This document shows positions 53,231 to 61,600 of a stretch of DNA of 64,000 bases, piece by piece (within the stretch, counting starts at the first letter, position 1; each line of letters starts with the position of its first letter). The stretch lies in assembly GCA_003105035.1 (NCBI GenBank), contig PQAL01000033.1, forward strand, positions 265,613 to 329,612. The letters are read 5' to 3'. The position numbers were made by a program, and so were the translations under genes. This DNA is from Anaerolineales bacterium (GTDB lineage Bacteria; Chloroflexota; Anaerolineae; Anaerolineales; UBA4823). The notes below the pieces were generated by a model. It had not been told where the DNA came from. It did no database searches and saw nothing but the letters and a program-made list of their open reading frames with translations.

Positions 53231-53333
53231 ATGAACTCCGGGGAAAACCTAAATTTCGCAATACGATCGGAATAATTTGCAAAGGTATATTAAGGGTAAA
53301 CGAAAGAAACGTCAAGCCATATTCGTGCTGGTA

Positions 53334-53364
53334 GAAAATGCAGCCAGGCATTGCCTGGCTGCAT
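53334..53364 (-). terminator. Terminator of the tryptophanase-amidohydrolase unit
   Basis: A perfect 12-bp stem, ATGCAGCCAGGC (53338-53349) with GCCTGGCTGCAT (53353-53364), 3-nt loop, followed on the minus strand by TTTT. It lies 26 bp past the amidohydrolase stop. Confidence 0.8.
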
Positions 53365-53389
53365 GGTGACCGAGAAGAATACGTCTCTC

Positions 53390-55117
53390 TTATTCGGAAT
53401 AATCTTCGCTACGGTATACTTCATTTCCTTCAAAGAAGGTCAACAAGACGGAAGTATTGTGGATCTGGGACGGATCGATCTGCAAGATATTCTGATCGAG
53501 AACGATGAAATCAGCTTTCTTACCCACTTCAAGCGAGCCGATCTGGTTTTCCATGAAGGCAGAATAAGCCCCATTGATGGTAAAGCTGGTGATCATCTGC
53601 TCCACGGTAACCTTCTCTGACGGCACGAGCGCCTGATCGAAGCTAGGATCAACATAAGCTTCGCTTCCTTCCGGTACTGTGCGGGTCACGCCCATTTCGA
53701 TAGCATCCATCGGGTTAGGTGGGACGGTAACCGGGTAGTCACTGGCTGAAGCAACGGTAGCGCCCACATCAAAGAAGCTCTTCATGGGATACTGCTGGTC
53801 TGCCAGCTCCTGGCCCACGTATTCAACCGCCTGGGTGTAGTAGGTATCAATAACAAACCAGTACGGTTGGGGAACTGGAATAGCTTTTAATTTTGCGAAA
53901 CGGGTAATATCGGCAGGATTGACCAGCTGGACATGCGTGACCATATTGCGAGAGTCACGCGCCCCGTTCTGCTGCTGGGCATACGCGAAACCATCCAAGG
54001 TGATGCGGGTGGCAGCATTGCCGATCGAGTGGACATGGATCTGGATGCCAGCCTTGTCGAGAGCAGCGCACATCTCGTTATATTTTTGTGGATCCCAGAG
54101 CAACTCGCCCTGGTTAGAGGGATCGTACACGTAAGGCTCTTCCATATAAGCTGTCCCGCCTTCCAACACCCCGTCCATAAAGATCTTGGCAGCAGGGATC
54201 CAGAAGTTGCCCCCCTTTTCCTGCGCTTGTAGAGCGAGAAGCTCAGTGATGCGAGACAGGTCATCGTCGGGATTGACCACGACGGCGGTTGGGAAGCGAA
54301 TCGCCATCTCTCCGGACGCCTCAAAATCATGCAAAGCCTTAAGCTCGCCCTCGGAGGCACTGGGGATGTAGACGGTGGTCATCCCCAAAGAATGGGCCAT
54401 CTCCTGGAAGTAGCGCAGCCCTTCTAGCAGCTGGTCATTGCTGTAGGGGGGAATCACATCAGCAACCAGATCCGCCGCTGATTCACGCAAAGTGCCGGAA
54501 GGGTTTCCATCCGCATCGCGTTCGATGATCCCGCCTTCGGGGTCCGGGGTCTCCTTGGTGACGCCAGCCAGCTCGAGCGCTTTTGAATTCACCCATACGC
54601 TGTGGTAATCTTCGGAGTAGAGGACAGCAGGGATATCGGCGACTGCGACATCCAGCTCGGCTGCAGTAGGCCCAGATGGGCCAAACACGGCATTGATCCA
54701 GCCACCGCCCTGCACACCTTGCAAGTCGGTTTTACCAGACGTAAAATCCGTGAGAGCCTGCTGGTATTCTTCGACACTGCCTATCCCGTACAGCCAGACC
54801 TCATAGAGCTCAGAAACCGCAGATGGGACATGGGCGTGGCTGTCGATCAAGCCAGGAAGGACCAACTTGCCTTGCAGGTCAATCACGCGGGTAATTTCGG
54901 CGATATAGTTTTCGACACCTTTGTCATCACCGATATAGACAATACTATCCCCCTTGATCGCCATCGCCTGTGCGACAGTCCGATCCTTGTCCACGGTATA
55001 GATCGTGGCATTCTTGATCACCAGATCAGCTTCAACTTTCGGGGTAGCGGGCTGACAGGCGGACAACATGACCAGAACGGTACTGCATAAGACCAGAAAC
55101 ACTCTATTTGCTTTCAT
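53390..55117 (-). CDS. Amidohydrolase lipoprotein (YtcJ-like, amidohydrolase 3 family)
   Basis: A 575-residue exported lipoprotein: signal peptide and lipobox LSAC (Cys about 21). The metal-dependent hydrolase barrel has LPGLIDSHAHV (His-x-His), EDYHSVW, GTLRESAADL, IQIHVHSIGNAA and SDYPVTVPPNP, all in the order of the YtcJ-like amidohydrolase 3 group. ASFTINGAYSAFMENQIGSLEVGKKAD in two parts forms the usual end. AAGGAG stands before the ATG. It lies 18 nt behind tnaA on the same strand, so the two are co-transcribed. Substrate unknown; an indole or amino acid derivative is only a guess from the neighbour. Confidence 0.88.
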   Translation of the reverse strand: MKANRVFLVLCSTVLVMLSACQPATPKVEADLVIKNATIYTVDKDRTVAQAMAIKGDSIVYIGDDKGVENYIAEITRVIDLQGKLVLPGLIDSHAHVPSAVSELYEVWLYGIGSVEEYQQALTDFTSGKTDLQGVQGGGWINAVFGPSGPTAAELDVAVADIPAVLYSEDYHSVWVNSKALELAGVTKETPDPEGGIIERDADGNPSGTLRESAADLVADVIPPYSNDQLLEGLRYFQEMAHSLGMTTVYIPSASEGELKALHDFEASGEMAIRFPTAVVVNPDDDLSRITELLALQAQEKGGNFWIPAAKIFMDGVLEGGTAYMEEPYVYDPSNQGELLWDPQKYNEMCAALDKAGIQIHVHSIGNAATRITLDGFAYAQQQNGARDSRNMVTHVQLVNPADITRFAKLKAIPVPQPYWFVIDTYYTQAVEYVGQELADQQYPMKSFFDVGATVASASDYPVTVPPNPMDAIEMGVTRTVPEGSEAYVDPSFDQALVPSEKVTVEQMITSFTINGAYSAFMENQIGSLEVGKKADFIVLDQNILQIDPSQIHNTSVLLTFFEGNEVYRSEDYSE

Positions 55118-55135
55118 GGCATTCTCCTTTTATAA

Positions 55136-56512
55136 CTAAATGGTTTCAAATCTGGCAGTAAAATGACGTAGCAGCTCTGGGGCATAAATGAACTTGTAGC
55201 CTGGAACGAATTCTTTTCTCCTGGATATCTTGGCGAGAATTTCCACCACGTAATCTAAGTGAGCCTGGGTATACACCCTGCGGGGGATAGCAAGCCTGAC
55301 CATCTCAAGTGCTGGATGTTTCATAACCCCTGTGACGGGATCAGGGTGAGCAAACATGACGCTACCAATTTCGCTGGTGCGAATGCCTCCCTGGCGATAC
55401 AGCTCAATCGATAAAGCCTGACCCGGGAAATGGGCAGGTGGAATGTGGGCCAAAAAATGTCCAGCATCCACATACACTGCGTGCCCACCGGGAGGCTCAA
55501 TGATAGGGATACCTGGCTGCTTCAGGCTAGCTGCCAGATAAGCAGTCTGCCCAAGCCGGTATGCCAGGTAGTTTTCGTCTAATCCCTCGCGCAAACCGGT
55601 AGCGATGGCATCCAGATCACGCCCCGCCAGACCGCCGTAAGTTGGGAAGCCCTCGCGGACGATCAGCTCATTGCATAAGCGCCTGAAGAGGTCTTCATCG
55701 TTAACGCACAGGAATCCACCGATATTCACGATGGCATCCTTCTTGGCGCTCATCGTGCAGCCATCGGCTAACGAAAATATCTCCCGGGCGATTTCCAAGG
55801 TAGTCTTATCAGCATAACCGGGTTCCCGCAGCTTGATGAAGTAGGCATTCTCGGCGAAACGGCAGGCATCGATAAAAAAGGGGATATTATATTGATGATA
55901 CGTCTCCGAAACCTGGTGTAAATTTTCCATTGAAACTGGCTGCCCACCACCAGCATTATTGGTGATGGTGACCATGCCGAAGGGGATGTTCTCTGGCCCG
56001 GTTTGTTGTATGAATTGCTCCAATTTATGAATGTCCATATTACCTTTGAATGGCAGTATGGCAACAGGGTCATTGGCTTCATCGATGATCAGGTTGACCG
56101 GGTAGCCTCCGCGGGCGCTGATATTGGCAAAGGTGGTGTCAAAGTGCATATTGGATGGGATAGAGCGCCCTTTGTTCACCAGCACGCTACACAGGATATT
56201 TTCAGCGGCGCGACCTTGATGGGTGGGGACGAAGAAACGAAATCCAAAGATGTCCTGGATAGCCTCCTTCAAGCGGAAGTATGAGCGCGCCCCGGCATAC
56301 GATTCATCTCCGCTGAGCATCGCAGACCATTGCTCCTGGCTCATGGCACCCGTACCTGAGTCAGTCAGCAAGTCTATATAAATATCTTCAGCGTGCAGGT
56401 TAAAGACGTTATACCCTGCTTGCTGCAGGGCGAGCTCGCGTGCAGGTTGATCGATTAAGCGGATTGGTTCGATCATCTTGATCCGGAACGGTTCGGGGGG
56501 ATAGATTGGCAT
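55136..56512 (-). CDS. tnaA: Tryptophanase (tryptophan indole-lyase)
   Basis: A 458-residue PLP enzyme of the beta-eliminating lyase group (tryptophanase/tyrosine phenol-lyase). PLP Lys258 is in CTMSAKKDAIVN. THQGRAAEN, NNAGGGQPVSM and YGGLAGRDLDA are family motifs. Specificity: where tyrosine phenol-lyase has an Arg (M-E-R-G), this protein has S-E-I-G-S, the tryptophanase form. The reaction is L-Trp to indole, pyruvate and ammonia in the cytoplasm. ATG 56512 has AGGAGG 5 nt upstream. The GTG at 56518 lies within the Shine-Dalgarno. No tnaC-type leader was recognised. First gene of a unit with an amidohydrolase lipoprotein. Confidence 0.92.
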   Translation of the reverse strand: MPIYPPEPFRIKMIEPIRLIDQPARELALQQAGYNVFNLHAEDIYIDLLTDSGTGAMSQEQWSAMLSGDESYAGARSYFRLKEAIQDIFGFRFFVPTHQGRAAENILCSVLVNKGRSIPSNMHFDTTFANISARGGYPVNLIIDEANDPVAILPFKGNMDIHKLEQFIQQTGPENIPFGMVTITNNAGGGQPVSMENLHQVSETYHQYNIPFFIDACRFAENAYFIKLREPGYADKTTLEIAREIFSLADGCTMSAKKDAIVNIGGFLCVNDEDLFRRLCNELIVREGFPTYGGLAGRDLDAIATGLREGLDENYLAYRLGQTAYLAASLKQPGIPIIEPPGGHAVYVDAGHFLAHIPPAHFPGQALSIELYRQGGIRTSEIGSVMFAHPDPVTGVMKHPALEMVRLAIPRRVYTQAHLDYVVEILAKISRRKEFVPGYKFIYAPELLRHFTARFETI

Positions 56513-56604
56513 ATGCACCTCCTGGGATTCATCAAGTTTAGCATGAAAGCCGATTTACTAAAAACCTAATCACAATAAATATAATCGACACTCAGGCGGA
56601 CAGG

Positions 56605-56610
56605 TATAAT
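56605..56610 (+). promoter_or_regulatory. Consensus -10 box directly before the 56620 gene
   Basis: TATAAT at 56605-56610, 9 nt before ATG 56620 with no Shine-Dalgarno; the -35 region is weak. A leaderless transcript is likely. Confidence 0.45.
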
Positions 56611-56619
56611 TTGAGCTTG

Positions 56620-57315
56620 ATGCTCAGGCACATTCGGCGTGCATTTGCAATTCTTATATTTTTGGTGTCCCTATCTATGGTCTTCTGGGCATCTGTGCCT
56701 AATCAGCATGTGACCATAGAACAAAGCCTCTCACCGTCCATGATGGGGCTTCCACCAGAAGGAAGCGAAGCTCAGCAGGTGAGCATCCCGGGGCGAAAGA
56801 TCATGCTGGAGTGGCCATCCGCAATGCGCATAGGCGACCAAGAAGAGATCAAGCTACGCTTTCTACCGGATACCGAGAACGCTGGGCAGGGCGTACCGGT
56901 AAACTTCAGGGATGCTTACCTCAAGTACAACATCATGGCTGAGGGTAGGTATGAGGTGGCTGGTATGCAGGTGAGCCCGGCCAATCCGACCAGGGAATCG
57001 ATGCCAGCTGGAGAGCCAATTAAATTCACCTGGAAGATTACCAGCACCGAGATGGGTGCTTTTGATGGCAAAGTGTGGTTATCGCTACGCTACCTGCCGC
57101 TGGATGGCTCAGCCCCGATCAAGGTCCCCATCTACGCCAGGGAGATCACCATCCGCACCTCAGGCCTGTTTGGGTTGGGCAAAAGCGCTGCATTCCTGCT
57201 GGCTGGGCTGGGAATCGTAGCCGGCGCCGCGCTGGTCTATGACGATATTATCGGCGGATTCTCATCATATATGAAGAAAAACTGGTATGGCAAAAAAATG
57301 GTTGAGTCTGAATGA
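56620..57315 (+). CDS. Hypothetical membrane protein with an extracytoplasmic beta domain
   Basis: A 231-residue protein with two membrane helices: one near the N-terminus (FAILIFLVSLSMVFWASV) and one near the C-terminus (AAFLLAGLGIVAGAALVY), with a basic tail (MKKNWYGKKM). The region between (about 28-185) is beta-rich, with WKITSTEMGAFDGKVWLSLRYLP, and probably lies outside the cell. No catalytic motif was recognised. ATG 56620 is preferred to TTG 56611, which would overlap the -10 box TATAAT. Upstream is a divergent tryptophanase gene. Confidence 0.7.
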   Translation: MLRHIRRAFAILIFLVSLSMVFWASVPNQHVTIEQSLSPSMMGLPPEGSEAQQVSIPGRKIMLEWPSAMRIGDQEEIKLRFLPDTENAGQGVPVNFRDAYLKYNIMAEGRYEVAGMQVSPANPTRESMPAGEPIKFTWKITSTEMGAFDGKVWLSLRYLPLDGSAPIKVPIYAREITIRTSGLFGLGKSAAFLLAGLGIVAGAALVYDDIIGGFSSYMKKNWYGKKMVESE

Positions 57316-57378
57316 ATATATAATGCTAAGCATTTATGCATCGCAATCCGATAATTGAAGTAATGATGGAATAATGAT

Positions 57379-58023
57379 ATGGAAAAATCAACGCTAGAGA
57401 TCATTCCACTTGTTTTAGGGCCGGTAGCTACCAATGCTTATCTGATGGGTGAGAAGAATAGCCATTCAGCGGTGGTGATCGACCCGGCATGGGACGGAGA
57501 GCTGATTGCGGGCGAAGCTAAACGGCGGGGTTGGCAGATCGAACAAATCTGGCTAACGCATGCCCACTTCGACCATATCGGCGGGGTGGCGGCTTTGATA
57601 AGAAGCGTACAGCCTGCTCCATCCATCGCCTTGAACCCCGCAGACCTGGCTTTATACCGCGCCCAGGGTGGGGCGGCATTGTTTGGCATACGGGTTGAAC
57701 AGGGTTCTGAGCCAAGCGTGCATCTTAAACACGGGCAGACGTTGAGGCTGGGTGACCGCACCTTTGAAGTACGCCATACCCCTGGGCATACCCCCGGGCA
57801 TGTGATTTTTTATTGTGCGGCAGAGAAGGTTGTGTTCTGCGGGGATGTGATCTTTTGGGGGAGCATTGGACGCACTGACTTACCCGGTGGCAGTTATGAT
57901 ACGCTCATACAAAGCATTCGCACGCAAATCCTCAGCCTGTCAAATGACACACGCCTGCTCTCGGGGCATGGGGGCGAGACGACGGTGGGGGTGGAGCGCC
58001 GCGAGAACCCGTTTTTATCTTGA
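57379..58023 (+). CDS. Metallo-beta-lactamase fold hydrolase, glyoxalase II-like
   Basis: A 214-residue soluble protein with the metal-binding motif THAHFDHIGG (H-x-H-x-D-H), then HTPGHTPGHV, FCGDVIFWGSIGRTDLPGG and LLSGHGGETT. The order and length match the small glyoxalase II-like/YcbL group, which lacks the C-terminal substrate domain of full glyoxalase II. The fold hydrolyses thioesters such as S-lactoylglutathione-like compounds; bacillithiol- or mycothiol-like substrates are possible. A weak Shine-Dalgarno precedes the ATG. Ends convergently with rny. Confidence 0.9.
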   Translation: MEKSTLEIIPLVLGPVATNAYLMGEKNSHSAVVIDPAWDGELIAGEAKRRGWQIEQIWLTHAHFDHIGGVAALIRSVQPAPSIALNPADLALYRAQGGAALFGIRVEQGSEPSVHLKHGQTLRLGDRTFEVRHTPGHTPGHVIFYCAAEKVVFCGDVIFWGSIGRTDLPGGSYDTLIQSIRTQILSLSNDTRLLSGHGGETTVGVERRENPFLS

Positions 58024-58041
58024 GTATATAAGAAAAACAAA

Positions 58042-58074
58042 ACACCAAGGAATTTTATGGTAATACCTTGGTGT
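58042..58074. terminator. Hairpin between convergent MBL-fold and rny genes
   Basis: ACACCAAGG (58042-58050) with CCTTGGTGT (58066-58074) and a 15-nt loop. The plus-strand T-run is missing. On the minus strand the stem is followed by TTTTG, so it more likely ends rny. Confidence 0.6.
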
Positions 58075-58098
58075 ACTTAGTGCCCTTTGGTTTTCTTT

Positions 58099-59628
58099 TT
58101 ATTTGGCGTAATCGACGGCGCGCGTCTCGCGGATGACAGTCACCTTGATTTGACCAGGATAATGCATGGTTTCTTCGATGTTCTTGGCGATGTCACGCGC
58201 CAGGCGGATCGATTCCAGGTCATCGATATCTTCAGGCTTGACAAAGATACGCACTTCACGCCCCGCTTGCAAGGCGAAACTCTGGCTGACTCCCTTGAAT
58301 GAATTAGCCAGATCTTCGAGGGCGCGCACGCGCTGGATGTACTGCTCCAGGCTCTCACGACGGGCTCCGGGGCGCGCCCCTGAGATGGCGTCGGCGGCTT
58401 CGGCGATGGCTGCTTCAACCGATTCCTGCTCAATTTCGTGGTGGTGTGCGGCAATAGCATTGACGACCAACGGGTCGACACCATAACGTTTGGCAAATTC
58501 TGCGCCAAGCATGGCGTGTGTGCCTTCCATGTTGTGGTCCATGGCTTTGCCCAGGTCGTGCAATAAGCCGGCAGCCTTGGCTAATTCAACGTTAGCCCCC
58601 AGCTCAGAGGCAATGACGGCGGAAAGCCGGGCGACTTCTACGGCATGGTCGAGCTGGTTTTGCCCATAGGATGTGCGAAACTTCAGTCGCCCAAGCATCT
58701 TGGTGATCTCAGGATGCAGTCCGGGTACGCCTGCATCGAAGGCTGCTTGCTCGCCAGCCTCGACAATGATGTGATCTACTTCTTTTTGCTCATTCTTTAA
58801 TACCTTTTCAACATGGGCAGGGTGGATGCGACCATCCAGCACCAGCTTGGCCAGGGAGCGGCGAGCCACTTCACGACGCACCGGGTCGAAACAAGAGATC
58901 GTCACCGCCTCAGGTGTGTCGTCAACAATCACGTCCACACCTGCCGCCTGTTCAAAGGCATGGATGTTGCGGCCATTCCGTCCGATGATGCGGCCTTTCA
59001 TTTCGTCGGATGGGATGGTCACCGTCGAAGTAGTCACTTCACTGACATGGTCAGAAGCGACGCGTTGGATGGCAGTAGTGATGATCTCGCGCGCCCGTCT
59101 ATCACCGTCTTCCTGGGCTTCAGCTTCTACCTGGCGGATGATGCGCGCCATATCATCACGAGCATCCTTTTCCACTTCAGATAGCAAGACACCTCGGGCA
59201 TCTTCCTGGGACATCTGGGAGATGCGCTCCAGCTCAGCCATCTCATCTTCATACATCTTTTCAATTTCATTCGCTCGTTTGTCGACCGCACTCTGGCGTT
59301 TGTTCAGGGCCGCTTCACGTTTTTCCAGGCGATCGGTACGGTTGTCAAACTCTTCTCGGCGCTTTTGCTGACGGTCTTCTTCACGGCTGATCTCAGAACG
59401 CCGACGCGAGACTTCTCCGTCAGCTTGCTGACGGATTTGGAGCGCCTTATCCTTGGCCTGCAACTCGATTTCTTTAGCCTTTTCTTCAGCATCCGTGAGG
59501 ATATTTTCTGCTTTTATCTGCAAGCGCGCTTTCTGCTGCTTGGCAAGGTAGTAATACAAACCATAACCGATGGCAATCCCAGCAACCATGGTTATCAAAG
59601 CAATAACGATGACCATTCCTGTGTTCAT
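58099..59628 (-). CDS. rny: Ribonuclease Y
   Basis: A 509-residue endoribonuclease anchored to the membrane by an N-terminal helix (MVIVIALITMVAGIAIGYGLYYYL), followed by a long coiled coil (about 30-190), a KH domain (about 200-265: MKGRIIGRNGRNI) and an HD domain (about 325-415: AAGLLHDLGKAMDHNMEGTHAM). HD residues bind metal for RNA cleavage. It initiates mRNA decay. GAGGT precedes the ATG. recX lies 54 nt upstream on the same strand, so the order is recX-rny. Confidence 0.96.
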   Translation of the reverse strand: MNTGMVIVIALITMVAGIAIGYGLYYYLAKQQKARLQIKAENILTDAEEKAKEIELQAKDKALQIRQQADGEVSRRRSEISREEDRQQKRREEFDNRTDRLEKREAALNKRQSAVDKRANEIEKMYEDEMAELERISQMSQEDARGVLLSEVEKDARDDMARIIRQVEAEAQEDGDRRAREIITTAIQRVASDHVSEVTTSTVTIPSDEMKGRIIGRNGRNIHAFEQAAGVDVIVDDTPEAVTISCFDPVRREVARRSLAKLVLDGRIHPAHVEKVLKNEQKEVDHIIVEAGEQAAFDAGVPGLHPEITKMLGRLKFRTSYGQNQLDHAVEVARLSAVIASELGANVELAKAAGLLHDLGKAMDHNMEGTHAMLGAEFAKRYGVDPLVVNAIAAHHHEIEQESVEAAIAEAADAISGARPGARRESLEQYIQRVRALEDLANSFKGVSQSFALQAGREVRIFVKPEDIDDLESIRLARDIAKNIEETMHYPGQIKVTVIRETRAVDYAK

Positions 59629-59682
59629 GGACGAACCTCACTCATATCTTTAGTCTTAGTAAAGACGGTCTTAATCATGATT

Positions 59683-60333
59683 TCACTCTTCAGGCGATTC
59701 CTGGTTTTCTTCCCAAACCCTGCTCACTACCTGTTTGATGACATCGTAAGAGAAACCTCGCCTGGCCAGGTAGCTGCCTAGCTTATTGCGAAAATCACGC
59801 ATATCCAAACCCTGGTAACGGCGTGACTGCTTGATTGCCGCCTGGTATGCCAGGGCTTCCTCGTTCAGGCTCTCGAGGGCCTTTTCGATCGCGGAATCAT
59901 TTAAACCGCGCTGATGCAGCTCAAAAGCCAGCGCCCGGCGGCTGCGGGGTCGGAATTCACTACGGTTCTCAACCCAATCCTTGGCGAAGCGTTCGTCGTT
60001 CACGAGGCCGCTACGCTCCAATCTTTTAAATACATCGGTGATGACCTCAGGGGGGATTTGGTGTTTTTCTAAATTCCGGCGGACTTCAGCCCGAGAACGC
60101 GGCCGGTAATCCAAATAGCGCAAGGCGTGAATATAGGCAACTTCGCGCTCATCTTCAGCTTGCAATTTGGCAATTTTGGTAGGGCTCAGATCCTGGCCGA
60201 CCCGCAGCCAGGCTGCGGTTATGCGAGATAATCCAAAGGAGAATTGATTATCCAGGTATACATTAACGCGATCAGGATGTTTCTTCTGAACTTTGAGGGC
60301 CGTCACCTTACCGCCAATCACACTATCATTCAT
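59683..60333 (-). CDS. recX: Regulatory protein RecX
   Basis: A 216-residue helical protein that inhibits RecA filaments. Family motifs: ALRYLDYRPRSRAEVRRNL, LVNDERFAKDWVENR, LAFELHQRGL and a third repeat ending in ARRGFSYDVIKQVV. ATG 60333 has GGAG 6 nt upstream; the TTG at 60345 lies within that site. No recA gene is in the window, so RecX is separated from its usual partner here. Its leader holds several hairpins. Confidence 0.92.
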   Translation of the reverse strand: MNDSVIGGKVTALKVQKKHPDRVNVYLDNQFSFGLSRITAAWLRVGQDLSPTKIAKLQAEDEREVAYIHALRYLDYRPRSRAEVRRNLEKHQIPPEVITDVFKRLERSGLVNDERFAKDWVENRSEFRPRSRRALAFELHQRGLNDSAIEKALESLNEEALAYQAAIKQSRRYQGLDMRDFRNKLGSYLARRGFSYDVIKQVVSRVWEENQESPEE

Positions 60334-60500
60334 AAAACTCTCCAAAATAATAGCCGCGCCCTTCCTCCTCGGGTCACGGCTATGAATGAAGCCTGGTGAG
60401 TCTTATCGATTGTTCGGTGTCAGCGGAGGAGCGCCATGCTCCTCAATGCGAGTTGGGATTAAATCCCAAATCACCCATTCAGGGCGAAATTGGATAGGTG
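60334..60500 (-). ncRNA. Candidate structured leader or RNA upstream of recX
   Basis: Three stems lie within 120 nt: ATAGCCGCG/CACGGCTAT (60350-60383, one mismatch/wobble), GAGGAGC/GCTCCTC (60426-60444) and TTGGGATT/AATCCCAA (60453-60469). The first, nearest recX, includes a purine-rich loop complementary in character to a Shine-Dalgarno site. Matches to 6S, tmRNA, SRP or RNase P RNA were not evident. It may be a regulatory 5' leader of recX. Confidence 0.3.
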
Positions 60501-61013
60501 CGAGTCCTTATGTATATAACAGGAGGCTTATGAGGGTATAGTCGTCTTATTGCAACCTTCACATGTTACATCCATACTATCCGATTTTCACCAACCTGGA
60601 TCGCCAGGCCCTATTATTGTCAGGAAATGCGATCCAGATGTTACAGACACAAAACGTTTCAACTTACTCAATTCAGTATCAAGTCAAAGTCGCGGCCGTC
60701 AGGATAATAGTCAAAGAAGAGTCTGCGCAGCCACAAGCATATTGTTGGGTTACAGGTCAGTAGAGAAGGATGGTCAACCAATCAACTCTCTAATAAATCC
60801 CGATCACCAACGGTTGGTAATTACTTTTTACAATGAAATGTAAAAAGTAGATAATTCATCTTACGATTCGTCTATTATACATGAAATTATATATTCCATC
60901 GCGTTTTGGAGGTTTATTTTCATCGTGGATTAACCATTTGTCTGTTTTTCGATAGAATACTCCCCGAGTTTACATAATATTTCTACCACTTGTTTAATTT
61001 GTAGTTTGTATAT
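60501..61013. other. Intergenic region between recX and padR
   Basis: No convincing gene. A 66-codon frame at 60563-60763 and a 97-codon one at 60550-60843 have no Shine-Dalgarno and no family features. An AGGAGG at about 60521 precedes a four-codon frame (ATG to TAG), probably by chance. Confidence 0.4.
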
Positions 61014-61032
61014 ATACTCACTAAGTGAGTAT
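60990..61032 (+). promoter_or_regulatory. padR-modAB promoter with 19-bp palindrome over -10 and start codon
   Basis: TTGTTT (60990-60995), exactly 17 nt, then TATACT (61013-61018). A perfect 9-bp dyad with a one-base centre, ATACTCACT/AGTGAGTAT (61014-61032), covers the -10, the expected transcription start (about 61025) and the first two bases of ATG 61031. It is a strong candidate PadR operator for autorepression. Confidence 0.75.
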
Positions 61033-61600
61033 GAACCCTCAAGCCAGGAACCGATTTTCGCCAGAATATGCCATCCTTGGATTTCTGTATCGCTCCCCAG
61101 ATCACGGTTATGATCTTCATAAGCGTATCTCCAGCGAGTTGGGCACTATCTGGCATGCCAGCCAAAGCCAAACGTACAACATACTCAACCGGCTGGAAGC
61201 TAAAGGATTTATTGAGGCGACTTATATCGATCAGGAGAAGCTACCCGCCAGGCAACTCCTGGACATTACTGAGTCTGGTAGGCAACGCTTTGAAGAATGG
61301 CTGGATAAGCCGACAAATAATAGCGTGCATGCCATTCGAGTGGAGTTCATCACCAGGCTTTATTTTTTGAAGCTGTATTTCCCCGGCAAGGTGAAGCAGG
61401 CAATCGACATGCAGCTTGAGGTGGTAAAAGCTGGGCTTGACCAATTAAACCTGCATCGGGAAAATATTCCTGAGGAACAAGCCATTGAACAACTGGCGCT
61501 TGACCTGCGCATCAAACTGCTTGCCTCCCTGCTGGATTGGCTAAATGAATGTTATCAGCTGGTGGAGAATAGACCTGACGTAGGAGTGGGCCATGCATAG
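61031..61600 (+). CDS. PadR family transcriptional regulator
   Basis: A 189-residue regulator: winged helix (about 1-90: EYAILGFLYRSPDHGYDLHKRIS, then TYNILNRLEAKGFIEA) and a C-terminal Vir_act_alpha_C-like helical part (about 95-185). PadR proteins usually repress and are released by small ligands. GTG 61025 or ATG 61031 can serve; neither has a Shine-Dalgarno and both lie close to the -10, so translation is probably leaderless. It overlaps modA by 8 nt, so it is in the molybdate transport operon, and may respond to molybdate status (inference). Confidence 0.9.
   Translation: MNPQARNRFSPEYAILGFLYRSPDHGYDLHKRISSELGTIWHASQSQTYNILNRLEAKGFIEATYIDQEKLPARQLLDITESGRQRFEEWLDKPTNNSVHAIRVEFITRLYFLKLYFPGKVKQAIDMQLEVVKAGLDQLNLHRENIPEEQAIEQLALDLRIKLLASLLDWLNECYQLVENRPDVGVGHA

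Noticed and set aside
60334-60500. 6S RNA, tmRNA, SRP RNA or RNase P RNA upstream of recX
   Set aside because: Characteristic conserved sequences of these RNAs were not seen; only generic hairpins are present.
60550-60843. Two overlapping frames (97 and 66 codons) between recX and padR
   Set aside because: No Shine-Dalgarno, no recognised motif; the 66-codon one looks partly protein-like but is not supported enough to call.
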